From the NCBI RefSeq assembly GCF_016757215.1, contig NZ_JAESIY010000003.1:124001-188000 (forward strand): a stretch of 64,000 bases of DNA, written 5' to 3'. The stretch is from Fulvivirga sediminis (GTDB lineage: Bacteria > Bacteroidota > Bacteroidia > Cytophagales > Cyclobacteriaceae). The number at the start of each line of letters is the position of its first letter. Positions within the stretch are counted from its first letter, which is position 1. The position numbers and the translations under genes were made by a program. Positions 36,090 to 45,116 of this stretch are shown here, one piece after another. The notes under the pieces were generated by a model that searched no databases, was not told the origin of the DNA, and was given only the letters and a program-made list of their open reading frames with translations.

Positions 36090-37448
36090 TTAATTTATCA
36101 GTTCTTTGGCTAAATCATCGTAATCTAACTGGTTAAAAGTACCAGAACTCATCATGAGCAGATTCTTGTCTTTCCAGTTCTGATCTCGCAGAAATGCCAT
36201 TAGTTTGTTTATATCAGTAAATACTTTAAGATTTCTTTCGTCAAAGGCTTCTTTAATATCCTTTTTTGAAATAGGCTCAAGTTTTTTATGCTCTACAGTA
36301 TCAGGGTTATAGTATACAATAGGTTTGTAAGAAAACTTCATGCTGCCTTTGTATTGCGCAAGGAAGCTTTTGTTTAAACTGCTGAAAGTGTGTAATTCAA
36401 GGCAGGCCACCAAGTCTCTGTCAGGGTATTGCTCCTTTAGCGCTAAAGTAGTTGCTCGTACTTTTGAAGGAGCGTGAGCAAAATCTTTATAGATGGCAGT
36501 GCTATCACCAGACTTCACCAGCTGCAGGCGATTTTGTGGCCCTTTAAATGATTGTATGGCCTCATAAAATTGATCTTCTGATATGCCTATCTTCTTTAAA
36601 ACCTCCTTAGCTCCATTAATATTTTGAAGATTATGCTTGCCGAATACTTTTATAGGAGTGTTTTCTGAACCTCTTGTTAGATAAGTGGTGCCATGCTCTA
36701 TGATAAAAGGATGTGTTTTGTATGATATTTCATGAACATCCTCTCTTCCTTTTGTACCTATTACCGTAGCTAAAGGATCTTCTTCACAGTATATTAATGT
36801 ACCTCCCTTGGGTGAAGCATCAGCAAATTTATCAAACTGGCTCACATATATTTCTTCTGAAGGAAATACGTTAATATGATCCCAGGCTACTCCACTGATG
36901 AGGCCAATATGATGGTGATACTTTAGGAATTTTGGCGTATTGTCAATAGGAGAGGAGAGGTACTCATCTCCCTCAATAATAATGATAGGAGCATCAGTAA
37001 GCTGAACCATCGTTTCGAAACCTTCAATTTTAGCTCCAACGGCAAAGTCAAACTTTCTATTAAAATGCTTTAGTACATGTACTATCATTGATGTGATAGA
37101 GGTTTTGCCATGGCTTCCTGCTATCACTATTCTTTGTTTGTCTTGAGACTGCTCGTAAATATATTCAGGGAAAGAATAAATCTTTACGCCTAGTTCTTCT
37201 GCTTTCTTAAGTTCAGGATTATCCTTTCGAGCATGCATACCTATGATTACAGCATCCAGATCTTTGGTGATGAGGTCAGGATTCCAGCCTTGCTGATTAG
37301 GCAGCAGGTCATATTTCTTTAAACTACTCAAGGAAGGCTCGAAAATTTCATCATCAGAACCACTTATTTGGTACCCTTTTTTATGCAGTGCGATAGCAAG
37401 GTTGTGCATAATGCTGCCGCCTATAGCAATAAAATGAATGTTCTGCAT
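36090..37448 (-). CDS. mpl: UDP-N-acetylmuramate:peptide ligase (Mpl-like)
   Basis: 452 residues of the Mur ligase family. A Rossmann-like start HFIAIGGSIMHNLAIALHKKGYQISGSDD, ATP loop IAGSHGKTSITSMIVHVL (~110-127) and the three-domain length point to Mpl, which re-attaches recycled murein tripeptide to UDP-MurNAc, rather than MurC: the N-terminal signature and the C-terminal YKDFAHAPSKVRATTLALKE segment fit Mpl. In Bacteroidota this protein is often labelled peptidoglycan synthetase. MurC is the alternative but is normally in the dcw cluster. Cytoplasmic; shares an operon with the exonuclease. Confidence 0.88.
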   Translation of the reverse strand: MQNIHFIAIGGSIMHNLAIALHKKGYQISGSDDEIFEPSLSSLKKYDLLPNQQGWNPDLITKDLDAVIIGMHARKDNPELKKAEELGVKIYSFPEYIYEQSQDKQRIVIAGSHGKTSITSMIVHVLKHFNRKFDFAVGAKIEGFETMVQLTDAPIIIIEGDEYLSSPIDNTPKFLKYHHHIGLISGVAWDHINVFPSEEIYVSQFDKFADASPKGGTLIYCEEDPLATVIGTKGREDVHEISYKTHPFIIEHGTTYLTRGSENTPIKVFGKHNLQNINGAKEVLKKIGISEDQFYEAIQSFKGPQNRLQLVKSGDSTAIYKDFAHAPSKVRATTLALKEQYPDRDLVACLELHTFSSLNKSFLAQYKGSMKFSYKPIVYYNPDTVEHKKLEPISKKDIKEAFDERNLKVFTDINKLMAFLRDQNWKDKNLLMMSSGTFNQLDYDDLAKELIN

Positions 37449-37805
37449 ATATCTGTTATGTAAATCCTTTGGTTAAGGCTCAAAATTAAGATAAAAATTA
37501 TAAATGGCAGATAAAAATCGAGCTTTAAACTAATGTGAATATAAGTGTTGATAACTAAAATTTTTGTGAATATAAAATTGACTTTTCCACATATTAGGGT
37601 TTAAAATGTGGAAAGACCAAGGGATAAATGTGAATAAACTGTTTAGTGTGTAGACGCACACAGCCTATAGCTACTGAAGAACAAATGTTTTGTGTTAATG
37701 AAATGAAAAGTTTTATGCAACTAACATTGAATTGGTAGTCGTGAAATTTCTTTTTACGTTTGAGCTTGGAAAGAGAAAAATAGTCATCAAATCAGTAATC
37801 ACTAC
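37449..37805. other. Intergenic region with DnaA-box-like repeats upstream of dnaB
   Basis: 357 bases between the divergent mpl and dnaB genes. Six 9-mers resembling DnaA boxes (consensus TTWTNCACA) lie within 104 bases: TTTTCCACA (37583-37591) and, on the other strand, TTATTCACA (37629-37637) match fully; 37546-37554 and 37607-37615 (minus strand) differ at one position; TGTGAATAT (37534-37542, 37565-37573) is a one-mismatch form. TTTCCACAT and ATGTGGAAA also form a 9-bp inverted repeat (37584-37592 with 37606-37614). The rest is AT-rich with a dnaB promoter near its right end. Confidence 0.55.
37732..37762 (+). promoter_or_regulatory. Bacteroidota-type promoter of dnaB
   Basis: TTG at 37732-37734, a 20-base spacer, and TACGTTTG at 37755-37762, a full match to TAnnTTTG. 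It is 43 bases upstream of the dnaB start. Confidence 0.55.
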
Positions 37806-39383
37806 ATGGAAAATAAATCGTCTTTTAAGGTAGGGCACCTGTCCAATCGAGGGAATCGTGATGTAAACGAAGGACTGGGTAAACTGCCACCTCAGGCGAT
37901 TGATCTGGAAGAAGCCGTGCTTGGAGCTCTTATGTTAGAAAAAGATGCTCTTACTACGGTTATAGATATTTTAAAGCCTGATAGTTTCTATAAAGACGCG
38001 CACAAAGAAATATATGCAGCCATAGTAGAGCTGTTTAATAATTCTGAGCCCGTAGATATGCGTACCGTGGCTAACCAGCTTAGAAAAAATGGTAAGGTGG
38101 AAGTGGCCGGAGGGTCTTATTACTTGGCTGAGCTAACCTCTAAGGTGAGTTCTGCTGCCAACGTAGAGTACCATGCCCGTGTAATCATTGAGATGTCAAT
38201 TAAGCGTGAGTTGATTCGAGTATCATCTGAAATTCAGCATGATGCATATGAAGATACTACTGACGTATTCCAACTGTTAGATAAAACAGAGTCATCTCTT
38301 TTCGAAATTTCTGAGGCCAATATTCGTAAGAATTATGATAACATGCGTTCGTTAATGGCGCAGGCTATTCAGGAATTAGAGGAAAGGAAAAATCATAAAG
38401 ATGGCCTTACCGGAGTGCCAAGTGGTTTCTCTGCTTTGGATAGGGTAACATCAGGTTGGCAAAGAACTGACCTTGTGATCATTGCGGCTCGTCCTGCCAT
38501 GGGTAAGACGGCGTTTGTGGTGTCTGCCCTAAGAAATGCTGCGGTTGATTTTAATCACGCAGTGGCTATCTTCTCTCTGGAGATGTCTTCTGTGCAGCTG
38601 GTAAACAGGCTTATCTCTGCTGAGGCAGAGCTAGAGAGTGAGAAGATTAAGAAAGGAAATCTCGCTGATTATGAATGGCAACAGCTGATTCATAAGACGA
38701 ATAGGCTGAGTAATGCACCTATTTTCATTGATGATACTCCTGCACTGTCTATTCTGGAGCTTAGAGCCAAGTGTAGGCGTCTTAAGGCGCAGAATGATAT
38801 TCAGCTCATAGTAATTGACTACTTGCAGCTGATGAGTGGGGATTCAGGTAAAGGTGGCGGTAACCGTGAACAGGAGATCGCCTCTATTTCAAGGGCTTTG
38901 AAGCAGATCGCTAAAGAGCTCAACGTACCTGTGATAGCTCTTTCTCAGCTGAGTAGGGCCGTGGAAACTAGGGGTGGAGATAAGAGACCACAGCTTTCCG
39001 ACCTTAGAGAATCTGGATCAATAGAGCAGGATGCGGATATGGTAATGTTCCTTTATCGCCCAGAGTACTATGGTATTACTGAAGATGAAAATGGAATGCC
39101 TACAGCGGGTACGGGTGAGGTAATCATTGCTAAGCACAGAAGTGGTTCTTTGGAGAATGTCAGTCTTAAGTTTATCGGTAAATACACCAAATTCTCTGAT
39201 CTTGATCCGGGAGGCTTTGCTGGTGGTGAGTTTCCTGGCGGTGGGGGTATACCTGCTGAGTTTGATGATGGACCAGGCACGATCACTTTAGGAAGTAGAC
39301 TTAATGAAGACAATGGAGGTAACTCTGGCGGGGGTGGAAGCTTCGGCTATAGTGGACCTGATGAAGAAGACGCTCCTTTTTAA
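37806..39383 (+). CDS. dnaB: Replicative DNA helicase DnaB
   Basis: 525 residues. N-terminal DnaB domain (LPPQAIDLEEAVLGALMLEKDAL, ~25-130), linker, and RecA-like C-terminal ATPase with Walker A at IIAARPAMGKTAFVV (Lys234), Walker B LIVIDYLQLMSG and the arginine-finger region KHRSGSLENVSLKF. It unwinds DNA ahead of the replisome. A glycine- and acid-rich ~55-residue tail (GGFAGGEFPGGGGIPAEF...) extends past the usual end, common in Bacteroidota. No intein is present. Confidence 0.97.
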   Translation: MENKSSFKVGHLSNRGNRDVNEGLGKLPPQAIDLEEAVLGALMLEKDALTTVIDILKPDSFYKDAHKEIYAAIVELFNNSEPVDMRTVANQLRKNGKVEVAGGSYYLAELTSKVSSAANVEYHARVIIEMSIKRELIRVSSEIQHDAYEDTTDVFQLLDKTESSLFEISEANIRKNYDNMRSLMAQAIQELEERKNHKDGLTGVPSGFSALDRVTSGWQRTDLVIIAARPAMGKTAFVVSALRNAAVDFNHAVAIFSLEMSSVQLVNRLISAEAELESEKIKKGNLADYEWQQLIHKTNRLSNAPIFIDDTPALSILELRAKCRRLKAQNDIQLIVIDYLQLMSGDSGKGGGNREQEIASISRALKQIAKELNVPVIALSQLSRAVETRGGDKRPQLSDLRESGSIEQDADMVMFLYRPEYYGITEDENGMPTAGTGEVIIAKHRSGSLENVSLKFIGKYTKFSDLDPGGFAGGEFPGGGGIPAEFDDGPGTITLGSRLNEDNGGNSGGGGSFGYSGPDEEDAPF

Positions 39384-39416
39384 AATAAAACTTACTCCTT
39401 TTTTATATAAAACGTT

Positions 39417-39449
39417 AAAACCCCGGAAGTTCTTTTCCGGGGTTTTGTT
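39417..39449. terminator. Bidirectional intrinsic terminator dnaB/pckA
   Basis: AAAACCCCGGAA (39417-39428) pairs perfectly with TTCCGGGGTTTT (39435-39446) around a 6-base loop. T-tracts on both sides allow use by dnaB and by the convergent pckA. Confidence 0.88.
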
Positions 39450-39469
39450 TTTCCAACCGTTCACCTGGC

Positions 39470-41080
39470 TTATACCTGCTCTAAAGCAGGTGCTCCAGAC
39501 ATGATCTCATCATTAGCATATGATTCATAGTTTCTGAAATTGCTAGCAAAATTTTCTGCAAGGATTTGAGCTTTTTCGTCATACTTAGTTTTATCAGCCC
39601 AAGTATTACGTGGGTTAAGAAGCTCCTCTGGCACTCCTGGGCAGCTGCTAGGGTAGTTAAGGCCAAATGTTGGCAACTCATTATACTCTACATTGTCCAG
39701 CTCTCCGTTTAGCGCAGCAGAAATCATTCTTCTGGTGTATTTCAGAGGTATTCTGTGTCCGGTACCATAGGCTCCACCAGTCCAGCCGGTGTTTATAAGC
39801 CAAATGTTCACCTCGTGTTCTTTTATTTTTTCTCCCAGTAACTCAGCATATTTAGTAGGGTGCAATGGCATAAATGGCGCTCCAAAACAGGCACTGAATA
39901 CGCTGGTCGGCTCTGTAATACCGGCCTCTGTGCCAGCCACTTTTGCTGTGTAACCAGAGATGAAGTGATACATGGCCTGGCTTACTGTAAGCTTACTGAT
40001 AGGAGGGAACACTCCATAGGCATCACAGGTAAGGAAGAATATGTTTTTCGGATGACTTCCTGTAGAAGGACAGCACGCACCAGAGATATAGTCAATTGGG
40101 TAAGACACACGAGTGTTTTCTGTTACTTCTTTGTTAGAAAAGTCTACAATGCTGGTTCCTGGTATGAAACGAGTGTTTTCCAGCAATGAACCGAATTTAA
40201 TGGCGTCATAAATTTGTGGTTCAGACTCTCTGGTAAGGTCGATTACCTTAGCATAACAGCCTCCTTCAAAGTTAAAGACACCGTTTTCTGACCAGCCATG
40301 CTCGTCGTCACCGATCAGATGTCTGTCAGGGTCGGCAGAAAGGGTTGTTTTACCAGTTCCAGATAAGCCGAAGAATATAGCAGTATCTCCTTCTTCTCCT
40401 ATATTAGCACTACAGTGCATAGAGAGTACGTTTTGTTGATCCGGTAAGAGGAAGTTTAGTACACTGAAGATGCCCTTTTTAGACTCTCCGGTATAGCCTG
40501 TGCCGCCTACAAGGATAATTTTTCTGGTAAAGTTAATGATGGCGAAGTTTGCAGCTCTGGTGCCATCTTCTGCAGGGTTAGCCATATATTCTGGTACCGC
40601 TACTATAGTGAAGTCTGGCTCAAAGTCTACTAGCTCTTCTTTTTCAGGTCTTATGAACATGTTGTAGCAGAAGAGGTTGTGCCATGCCTGAGTATCTATT
40701 ACCCTTACTTTCAAACGGAAGTCAGGATCTGCTCCTGCGTAGGCATCTCTTACAAACAGTCTTTTATAGGCTAGGCTGCTTACAACTTTATCAAATAGTT
40801 TATTGAATTTTTCAGAATCGAAGGGAATGTTAATGTTTCCCCACCATACTTTGTCACGGGTAATGTCATCTTCTACGATATATCTGTCCTTAGGAGATCG
40901 TCCTGTAAACTTACCTGTGTCACACATGAGGGCTCCGGTGCTGGTGAGTACACCTTCTTGATTTTTTATGGCTTCAGACACCAACTCGGCAGGAGTGAGA
41001 TTCCATAAAACACCTTTTGCATTTGCTAGGCCAAGAGATTTAAGGCCTTTAAAGATTGATTCGAGGTTAGAACGTTTCAT
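39470..41080 (-). CDS. pckA: Phosphoenolpyruvate carboxykinase (ATP)
   Basis: 536 residues, the length of ATP-type PEPCK, which turns oxaloacetate and ATP into PEP, ADP and CO2 at the start of gluconeogenesis. The kinase P-loop GLSGTGKTTLSAD (~238-250), DDEHGW metal site, the substrate loop TGRSPKDRYIV (~59-69) and the FVRDAYAGADP segment are intact. Its 200-base upstream region carries a TGAY-N4-RTCA palindrome (41263-41274), the same element found at the neighbouring stress genes, so it may be in their regulon. Confidence 0.97.
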   Translation of the reverse strand: MKRSNLESIFKGLKSLGLANAKGVLWNLTPAELVSEAIKNQEGVLTSTGALMCDTGKFTGRSPKDRYIVEDDITRDKVWWGNINIPFDSEKFNKLFDKVVSSLAYKRLFVRDAYAGADPDFRLKVRVIDTQAWHNLFCYNMFIRPEKEELVDFEPDFTIVAVPEYMANPAEDGTRAANFAIINFTRKIILVGGTGYTGESKKGIFSVLNFLLPDQQNVLSMHCSANIGEEGDTAIFFGLSGTGKTTLSADPDRHLIGDDEHGWSENGVFNFEGGCYAKVIDLTRESEPQIYDAIKFGSLLENTRFIPGTSIVDFSNKEVTENTRVSYPIDYISGACCPSTGSHPKNIFFLTCDAYGVFPPISKLTVSQAMYHFISGYTAKVAGTEAGITEPTSVFSACFGAPFMPLHPTKYAELLGEKIKEHEVNIWLINTGWTGGAYGTGHRIPLKYTRRMISAALNGELDNVEYNELPTFGLNYPSSCPGVPEELLNPRNTWADKTKYDEKAQILAENFASNFRNYESYANDEIMSGAPALEQV

Positions 41081-41262
41081 CTGATTGAATGTTTAAAAGG
41101 TTAAGGACTTGTATGAGTTATAAAATCGAAGTGTTTCTTCAATTTTATGTCTTTTCAGTTTATGTTTTCTTATCTTGATTTTATCTGTTATTATCCTTGT
41201 TTGTTGATATGAAGGTCGTTATTTAAATCTACTTCTAACATGACCTGTATTATTCAAATTAG

Positions 41263-41274
41263 TGATTAATGTCA
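41263..41274. promoter_or_regulatory. CRP/FNR-type palindrome upstream of pckA
   Basis: TGATTAATGTCA, which fits TGAY-N4-RTCA. It lies 183 bases before the leftward pckA start and 8 bases after the porin stop. One of five such sites in the 41-50 kb cluster. Confidence 0.42.
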
Positions 41275-41281
41275 GTTTTTG

Positions 41282-42538
41282 CTAAAATTTAAATTGATAT
41301 TGAAGTAGGAATAGGCTCTTTCTTGCAGTGCAATGTGTAAGGCCTTCGTTACTTTCAAAAATAGGACGACTTTGTAGGGCAAGTGTGAGCTTAGAGTGCT
41401 TCATGTCTGGATAATAATTAATACAGAAGTCATAATTAATAACGTCATCATCCAGAATATCATAATCAGCATATTGCATTGATATAGCGGGCTGGATCAT
41501 TGATTTTGTTAGATGATAATTGAAGGCCAATTGTGCTGTAAAAATAGCTCCTGTGCCTGCAGCAGGATAGGCATTTCCACTACCGCTGTAGCTGCCCATT
41601 TCATTAGTGCCAGAGCAAATATTATTGGGAGCGATGTTACGTATGAAGTTTGTTCCTAAGTCAGAATGAATATAACCGCCATAAAAAATAGCATCTACTT
41701 TTGGGTGTATAGGCAGTTGGGAAAAAATATCAATACCATGCATATTCATGCTGTGAAATAGAGTGTCTTGCTGCTGCAAGCTCCAGGTAGCACTTGGCTG
41801 ATAAAGATGGCCTACCCCTATGTTGAAAATATGTTTTCTACTGGTATAATATTGAGGAGCAAAAGATGAACTCTGCTTCTCCTTATCCAGAAACTGATAT
41901 TTGATATACCATGAAGTTTGATAGTCAGAGTATTGACTTGCAAAGGTGGCCTGTTTGTCTTTTGGCGTTACGGGTTTACTGTCGTTATACGGCTTGGCTA
42001 ATATTATCCGGTAATCTATTTTTCCCACCTGTCCGTAAGAAAAAAGGGAAGGCCTTCTCATCATATCATCATAGATGTTAATGGCAGGAAGTGTGCTGAA
42101 GTATATATCAGATGACAGTTGAGAGGCCGTGGCAGGGGCGGAGTATCGGCTTAAGCCTACCCAGGCACTTTTGCCCACACCCACTTTTAGCCAAGGCTTA
42201 AATTCATAAAAGCCATAGGCATCTAATATTTTAAAGGTTTTCTCTTTTTTTGCTGTGTTAATATTGTTTTGTCCTCCCTGTATCACAAAGCCAAAGTTAT
42301 GGCTTAGTTTACCTTGGATTTTAAGTCTTAGTCGTCTTACAGAGAAGTCTGTAATGTTAGACTCCTCCTGTTCCTTTACTAATGATCCCGGGTTAAGGTC
42401 TGTATGTCTGAGCCAAAACTGGCCAGAGCCTGAGATCTTTAAGTATTGTTTCTGAGCACTATCTAAAGGGATAATAATCTGAGCCTTTAGAGCGGTAGCC
42501 AAGCAAATAAGTATTAAGAGAAGAGCAGAAATTTTCAT
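41282..42538 (-). CDS. Outer membrane beta-barrel porin
   Basis: About 418 residues from the ATG at 42538 (KISALLLILICLATALKAQ signal peptide); a longer in-frame ATG at 42562 is less likely. The body is a series of amphipathic strands (SVRRLRLKIQGKLSHNFGFVIQGG; LDAYGFYEFKPWLKVGVGKSAWVGLSRY) and ends in a C-terminal aromatic residue, LLQYQFKF, typical of outer-membrane barrels. It resembles the phosphate-selective porin O/P group used for anions. It follows the SLC13 carrier gene by 70 bases, suggesting it is the matching outer-membrane channel. Confidence 0.82.
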   Translation of the reverse strand: MKISALLLILICLATALKAQIIIPLDSAQKQYLKISGSGQFWLRHTDLNPGSLVKEQEESNITDFSVRRLRLKIQGKLSHNFGFVIQGGQNNINTAKKEKTFKILDAYGFYEFKPWLKVGVGKSAWVGLSRYSAPATASQLSSDIYFSTLPAINIYDDMMRRPSLFSYGQVGKIDYRIILAKPYNDSKPVTPKDKQATFASQYSDYQTSWYIKYQFLDKEKQSSSFAPQYYTSRKHIFNIGVGHLYQPSATWSLQQQDTLFHSMNMHGIDIFSQLPIHPKVDAIFYGGYIHSDLGTNFIRNIAPNNICSGTNEMGSYSGSGNAYPAAGTGAIFTAQLAFNYHLTKSMIQPAISMQYADYDILDDDVINYDFCINYYPDMKHSKLTLALQSRPIFESNEGLTHCTARKSLFLLQYQFKF

Positions 42539-42556
42539 GACTGTAGAGGGTATGTC

Positions 42557-42583
42557 CCCCACCAGTCATTATCACTGGTGAGG
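42557..42583 (-). promoter_or_regulatory. Hairpin between the SLC13 carrier and porin genes
   Basis: CACCAGT (42560-42566) and ACTGGTG (42574-42580) form a perfect stem around CATTATC in the 70-base gap. There is no T-tract after it in the leftward direction, so a processing or stabilising hairpin is more likely than a terminator. Confidence 0.4.
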
Positions 42584-42608
42584 GTGGTTCAAAATCACAT
42601 TCATGCTT

Positions 42609-44099
42609 TTAAATTAAACCGAGGGAGGTAGTGCAGTATAGCATCAGAAACACCAAAGCAGTACCTATCAGGCCCATAAATATTCCCATTCCTGCCAGAT
42701 GCTTGGTTTCTATCAGTCCTGTACTAAAAGCTAGAGCATTAGGCGGTGTGCTGATAGGTAAAGACATACTGAGAGAAATGGCTAGGGTTGTGGAAAGTAG
42801 CAATACTTTTTCTCCACCAAATGCTTCTAGTCCTGGTACAGTAGTACCTATCACCGCTATAATAGGTATGAGTAGGTTAGCTGTGGCTGTGTGAGACATG
42901 AAGTTAGCAATAATTAGCCCGGTAATAGCAGCTAGCAAAAAGATGATAGCCAGAGACATATTTCCAAAGGGGATATTGTTGACTATCACAGCTGCCAGGC
43001 CAGTGGCATCTAGAGCTAAGCCCAGGGCAATGCCTCCTGATACCAGCCATAGCACATCCCAACTAATGTTTTTGAGATCGTCTTTATTGATAACCTGAAG
43101 GCATAAAAATACCGCCATAGGAATTAGTGCTATAATATAAGAGTTCATACCATGAAGGAAGTCGGTAAGCCAGAGGGCTACTGTAACCGCAAAAGTAGAA
43201 TAGATTATGACAGAGGCTCTTTTGTCTTGCTTTTTGGTCTTGAATTTAAGCTCTATTTTTTTTGTAGTGGGTGGGTATAAATAAAGTATCAGTAGCCATC
43301 CGCAAAACATAAGAAACAGAGCGAAGGGTACACACATGAGCATCCATGTACTAAAAGATATAGCATTATCACCGATCAGGTATTTCATGGCTATAGCATT
43401 AGGCGGAGTGCCTATGGGAGTACCTATGCCACCAATGTTAGCTGCCAAAGGTACGCTGAGAACAAATCCTATGCGACCTTTGTCTTCTTTGTCTAGGCAG
43501 GCCAGTACAGGTACTAGTATGGACAGCATCATAGCTGTAGCGGCTGTGTTACTCATAAACATAGAGAACACCGCTGTAATACTCATGATGCCGAGCATAA
43601 CCCATCTAGGTTGGCAACCAAAAGGTTTAATAAATGTACGAGCCATGGCTACATCTAAGTTATATTTAGATGCTGCAATAGCGAGGAAGAATCCTCCCAG
43701 AAATAGGATGATAATGGGCGAGGCAAACGTACCAATAATCTCTTTATAGTTTAGAATATTGCCAAAGCCACTGGCCTCCTGATTGAGGAAAGCCAGTGCA
43801 AGACCGCTATCAGAAAGTAAGACCAGCTCCAGTAAGATTACCACTATCGAAGTGGCAAAAATAGGTACAGGTTCCATAATCCAGAAAATAGCGGCAAAGG
43901 TAAATATAAAGATAGCTCTGTGTTGCGTCACCGTCAGGTTATCCAGGGGTATCCAGGAAGAGGGCATAGCCCACACCAATAACGGAATTGCTATGCACAA
44001 TATCAGTTTAAGAGCAGAGATGTGGGCTACAAAATTAAAGGCAATGTTATTGAATCTACGATGTAAGAAATCAAATGATTGTCTAAAGTAAGCTTGCAT
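42609..44099 (-). CDS. SLC13/DASS-family sodium:anion symporter
   Basis: 496 residues, about 11-12 TM helices. Two inverted-repeat signatures: SNTAATAMMLSILVPVLA (~158-175) with NIGGIGTPIGTPPNAIAM (~216-233), and SHTATANLLIPIIAVIG with SLPISTPPNALAFSTG in the second half, the SNT motifs of dicarboxylate/sulfate carriers. Substrate may be succinate, fumarate or malate, or an inorganic anion. It sits between a Usp gene and a porin gene in one leftward operon and next to pckA, which favours C4-dicarboxylates (inference). Confidence 0.9.
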   Translation of the reverse strand: MQAYFRQSFDFLHRRFNNIAFNFVAHISALKLILCIAIPLLVWAMPSSWIPLDNLTVTQHRAIFIFTFAAIFWIMEPVPIFATSIVVILLELVLLSDSGLALAFLNQEASGFGNILNYKEIIGTFASPIIILFLGGFFLAIAASKYNLDVAMARTFIKPFGCQPRWVMLGIMSITAVFSMFMSNTAATAMMLSILVPVLACLDKEDKGRIGFVLSVPLAANIGGIGTPIGTPPNAIAMKYLIGDNAISFSTWMLMCVPFALFLMFCGWLLILYLYPPTTKKIELKFKTKKQDKRASVIIYSTFAVTVALWLTDFLHGMNSYIIALIPMAVFLCLQVINKDDLKNISWDVLWLVSGGIALGLALDATGLAAVIVNNIPFGNMSLAIIFLLAAITGLIIANFMSHTATANLLIPIIAVIGTTVPGLEAFGGEKVLLLSTTLAISLSMSLPISTPPNALAFSTGLIETKHLAGMGIFMGLIGTALVFLMLYCTTSLGLI

Positions 44100-44118
44100 G
44101 ATAGTATGATTTTATTCG

Positions 44119-44886
44119 CTAGCATAAAATAAGCATAGGTATCTTCGTGTTTTCCGCAAGTTGATAAATCAGTTTGCCTTCAGAGTTAGATTTGTTTCTT
44201 CCATGATCTCTAGACAGCGTAATCAGTAAATCTATTTTCTGCTCTACTACATAATTGTTGATCGCATTTTCCATATCCTTATCGTTTATGGCTACGTATT
44301 CATGATCTATATTTTCTAGATAGTATTCCAGGATGTTTTCAGAGTTATCTACCAAAACGGGAGCTTTTTCTCTATTTACATGGAATACATATAGCTTAGA
44401 AGAGAATTTAAGAGCTAGCTGCATTACATCTTTCAGCACCTGAGATACTCTTATTTCTTTAAAATCATTGCCGTATGCAATACGTTTTAATCTATAATCA
44501 GTGTAAAAGTCAGGCACAGCTATAATAGGACAATCCAGGTCTTTCATTAGTTTGCTAGCAATAGATATGCTTTCTTTTCTATTCTCTGATTTAAGCCCCA
44601 TTATAACAAGGCTAGAGCGGTGTTCATCGGCAGAGCGTAATAACTCATCAGCAGGATTGCCTATATATATATGAAATTCATAATGTGGTAGGCCTGTAAG
44701 TGTTTCCTCCCGGAAAGTGTTAAACTTATTCTCTATTTCTGCCTGAGAAAAAACCGTTTTTTCAGTTACATGGACAATTACCAGATTGATTGATTCTTTA
44801 TCAAAAATATAACTGGCGTATTTCACTGCATTTTTACTGGAATCAGTAAAGTCAATGGGGATGAGAATGCTTTTTAGATTTTTCAT
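44119..44886 (-). CDS. Tandem universal stress protein
   Basis: About 255 residues from the ATG at 44886 (MKNLKSILIPIDFTDSSKNAV, the Usp start); an ATG at 45036 would add 50 residues that look non-coding and would cover promoter elements. Two Usp domains in tandem: ~1-140 with the Usp end LVIMGLKSENRKESISIASKLMKDLDCPIIAVPDF, and ~145-255 with LLITLSRDHGRNKSN and KIPMLILC. Usp proteins act in stress survival and energy limitation; the classic ATP-binding GxxG motif is not clear here. First gene of the Usp-SLC13-porin operon, divergent from TonB. Confidence 0.88.
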   Translation of the reverse strand: MKNLKSILIPIDFTDSSKNAVKYASYIFDKESINLVIVHVTEKTVFSQAEIENKFNTFREETLTGLPHYEFHIYIGNPADELLRSADEHRSSLVIMGLKSENRKESISIASKLMKDLDCPIIAVPDFYTDYRLKRIAYGNDFKEIRVSQVLKDVMQLALKFSSKLYVFHVNREKAPVLVDNSENILEYYLENIDHEYVAINDKDMENAINNYVVEQKIDLLITLSRDHGRNKSNSEGKLIYQLAENTKIPMLILC

Positions 44887-45001
44887 TTTGGTTTTGTTTT
44901 TAGGTGAAAAATGTAAGGGAGGCATTGTTTCTTCCCTTAATGTTGTATGCAAGATAATTTTTAAGACATAGGAACCTAATGATAAGGGTAGGTGTAATTC
45001 A

Positions 45002-45013
45002 TGACTTTTATCA
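45002..45013. promoter_or_regulatory. CRP/FNR-type palindrome between Usp and TonB genes
   Basis: TGACTTTTATCA (TGAC-N4-ATCA) in the 230-base divergent region, 104 bases before the TonB start and 116 before the Usp start. The same gap has two AGGTCAT direct repeats at 45030-45036 and 45052-45058, 22 bases apart, and a related AGGTATGA at 45088-45095. Confidence 0.5.
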
Positions 45014-45116
45014 CTTATTTCTGCTATGAAGGTCATAATTTATTCAACCTTAGGTCATGAATATCTTCAATAATAAAAGAGACCTTTAGGTATGATTTAA
45101 ATAAAACATTACTACC

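Noticed and set aside
37449-37805. Chromosomal replication origin
   Set aside because: DnaA-box-like sites are present but there is no dnaA neighbour, AT-rich unwinding array or consistent strand switch of genes, so only a regulatory reading is offered.
43336-43749. Antisense frame of 137 codons inside the SLC13 carrier gene
   Set aside because: It mirrors the hydrophobic carrier sequence in the opposite strand and has no independent coding features.
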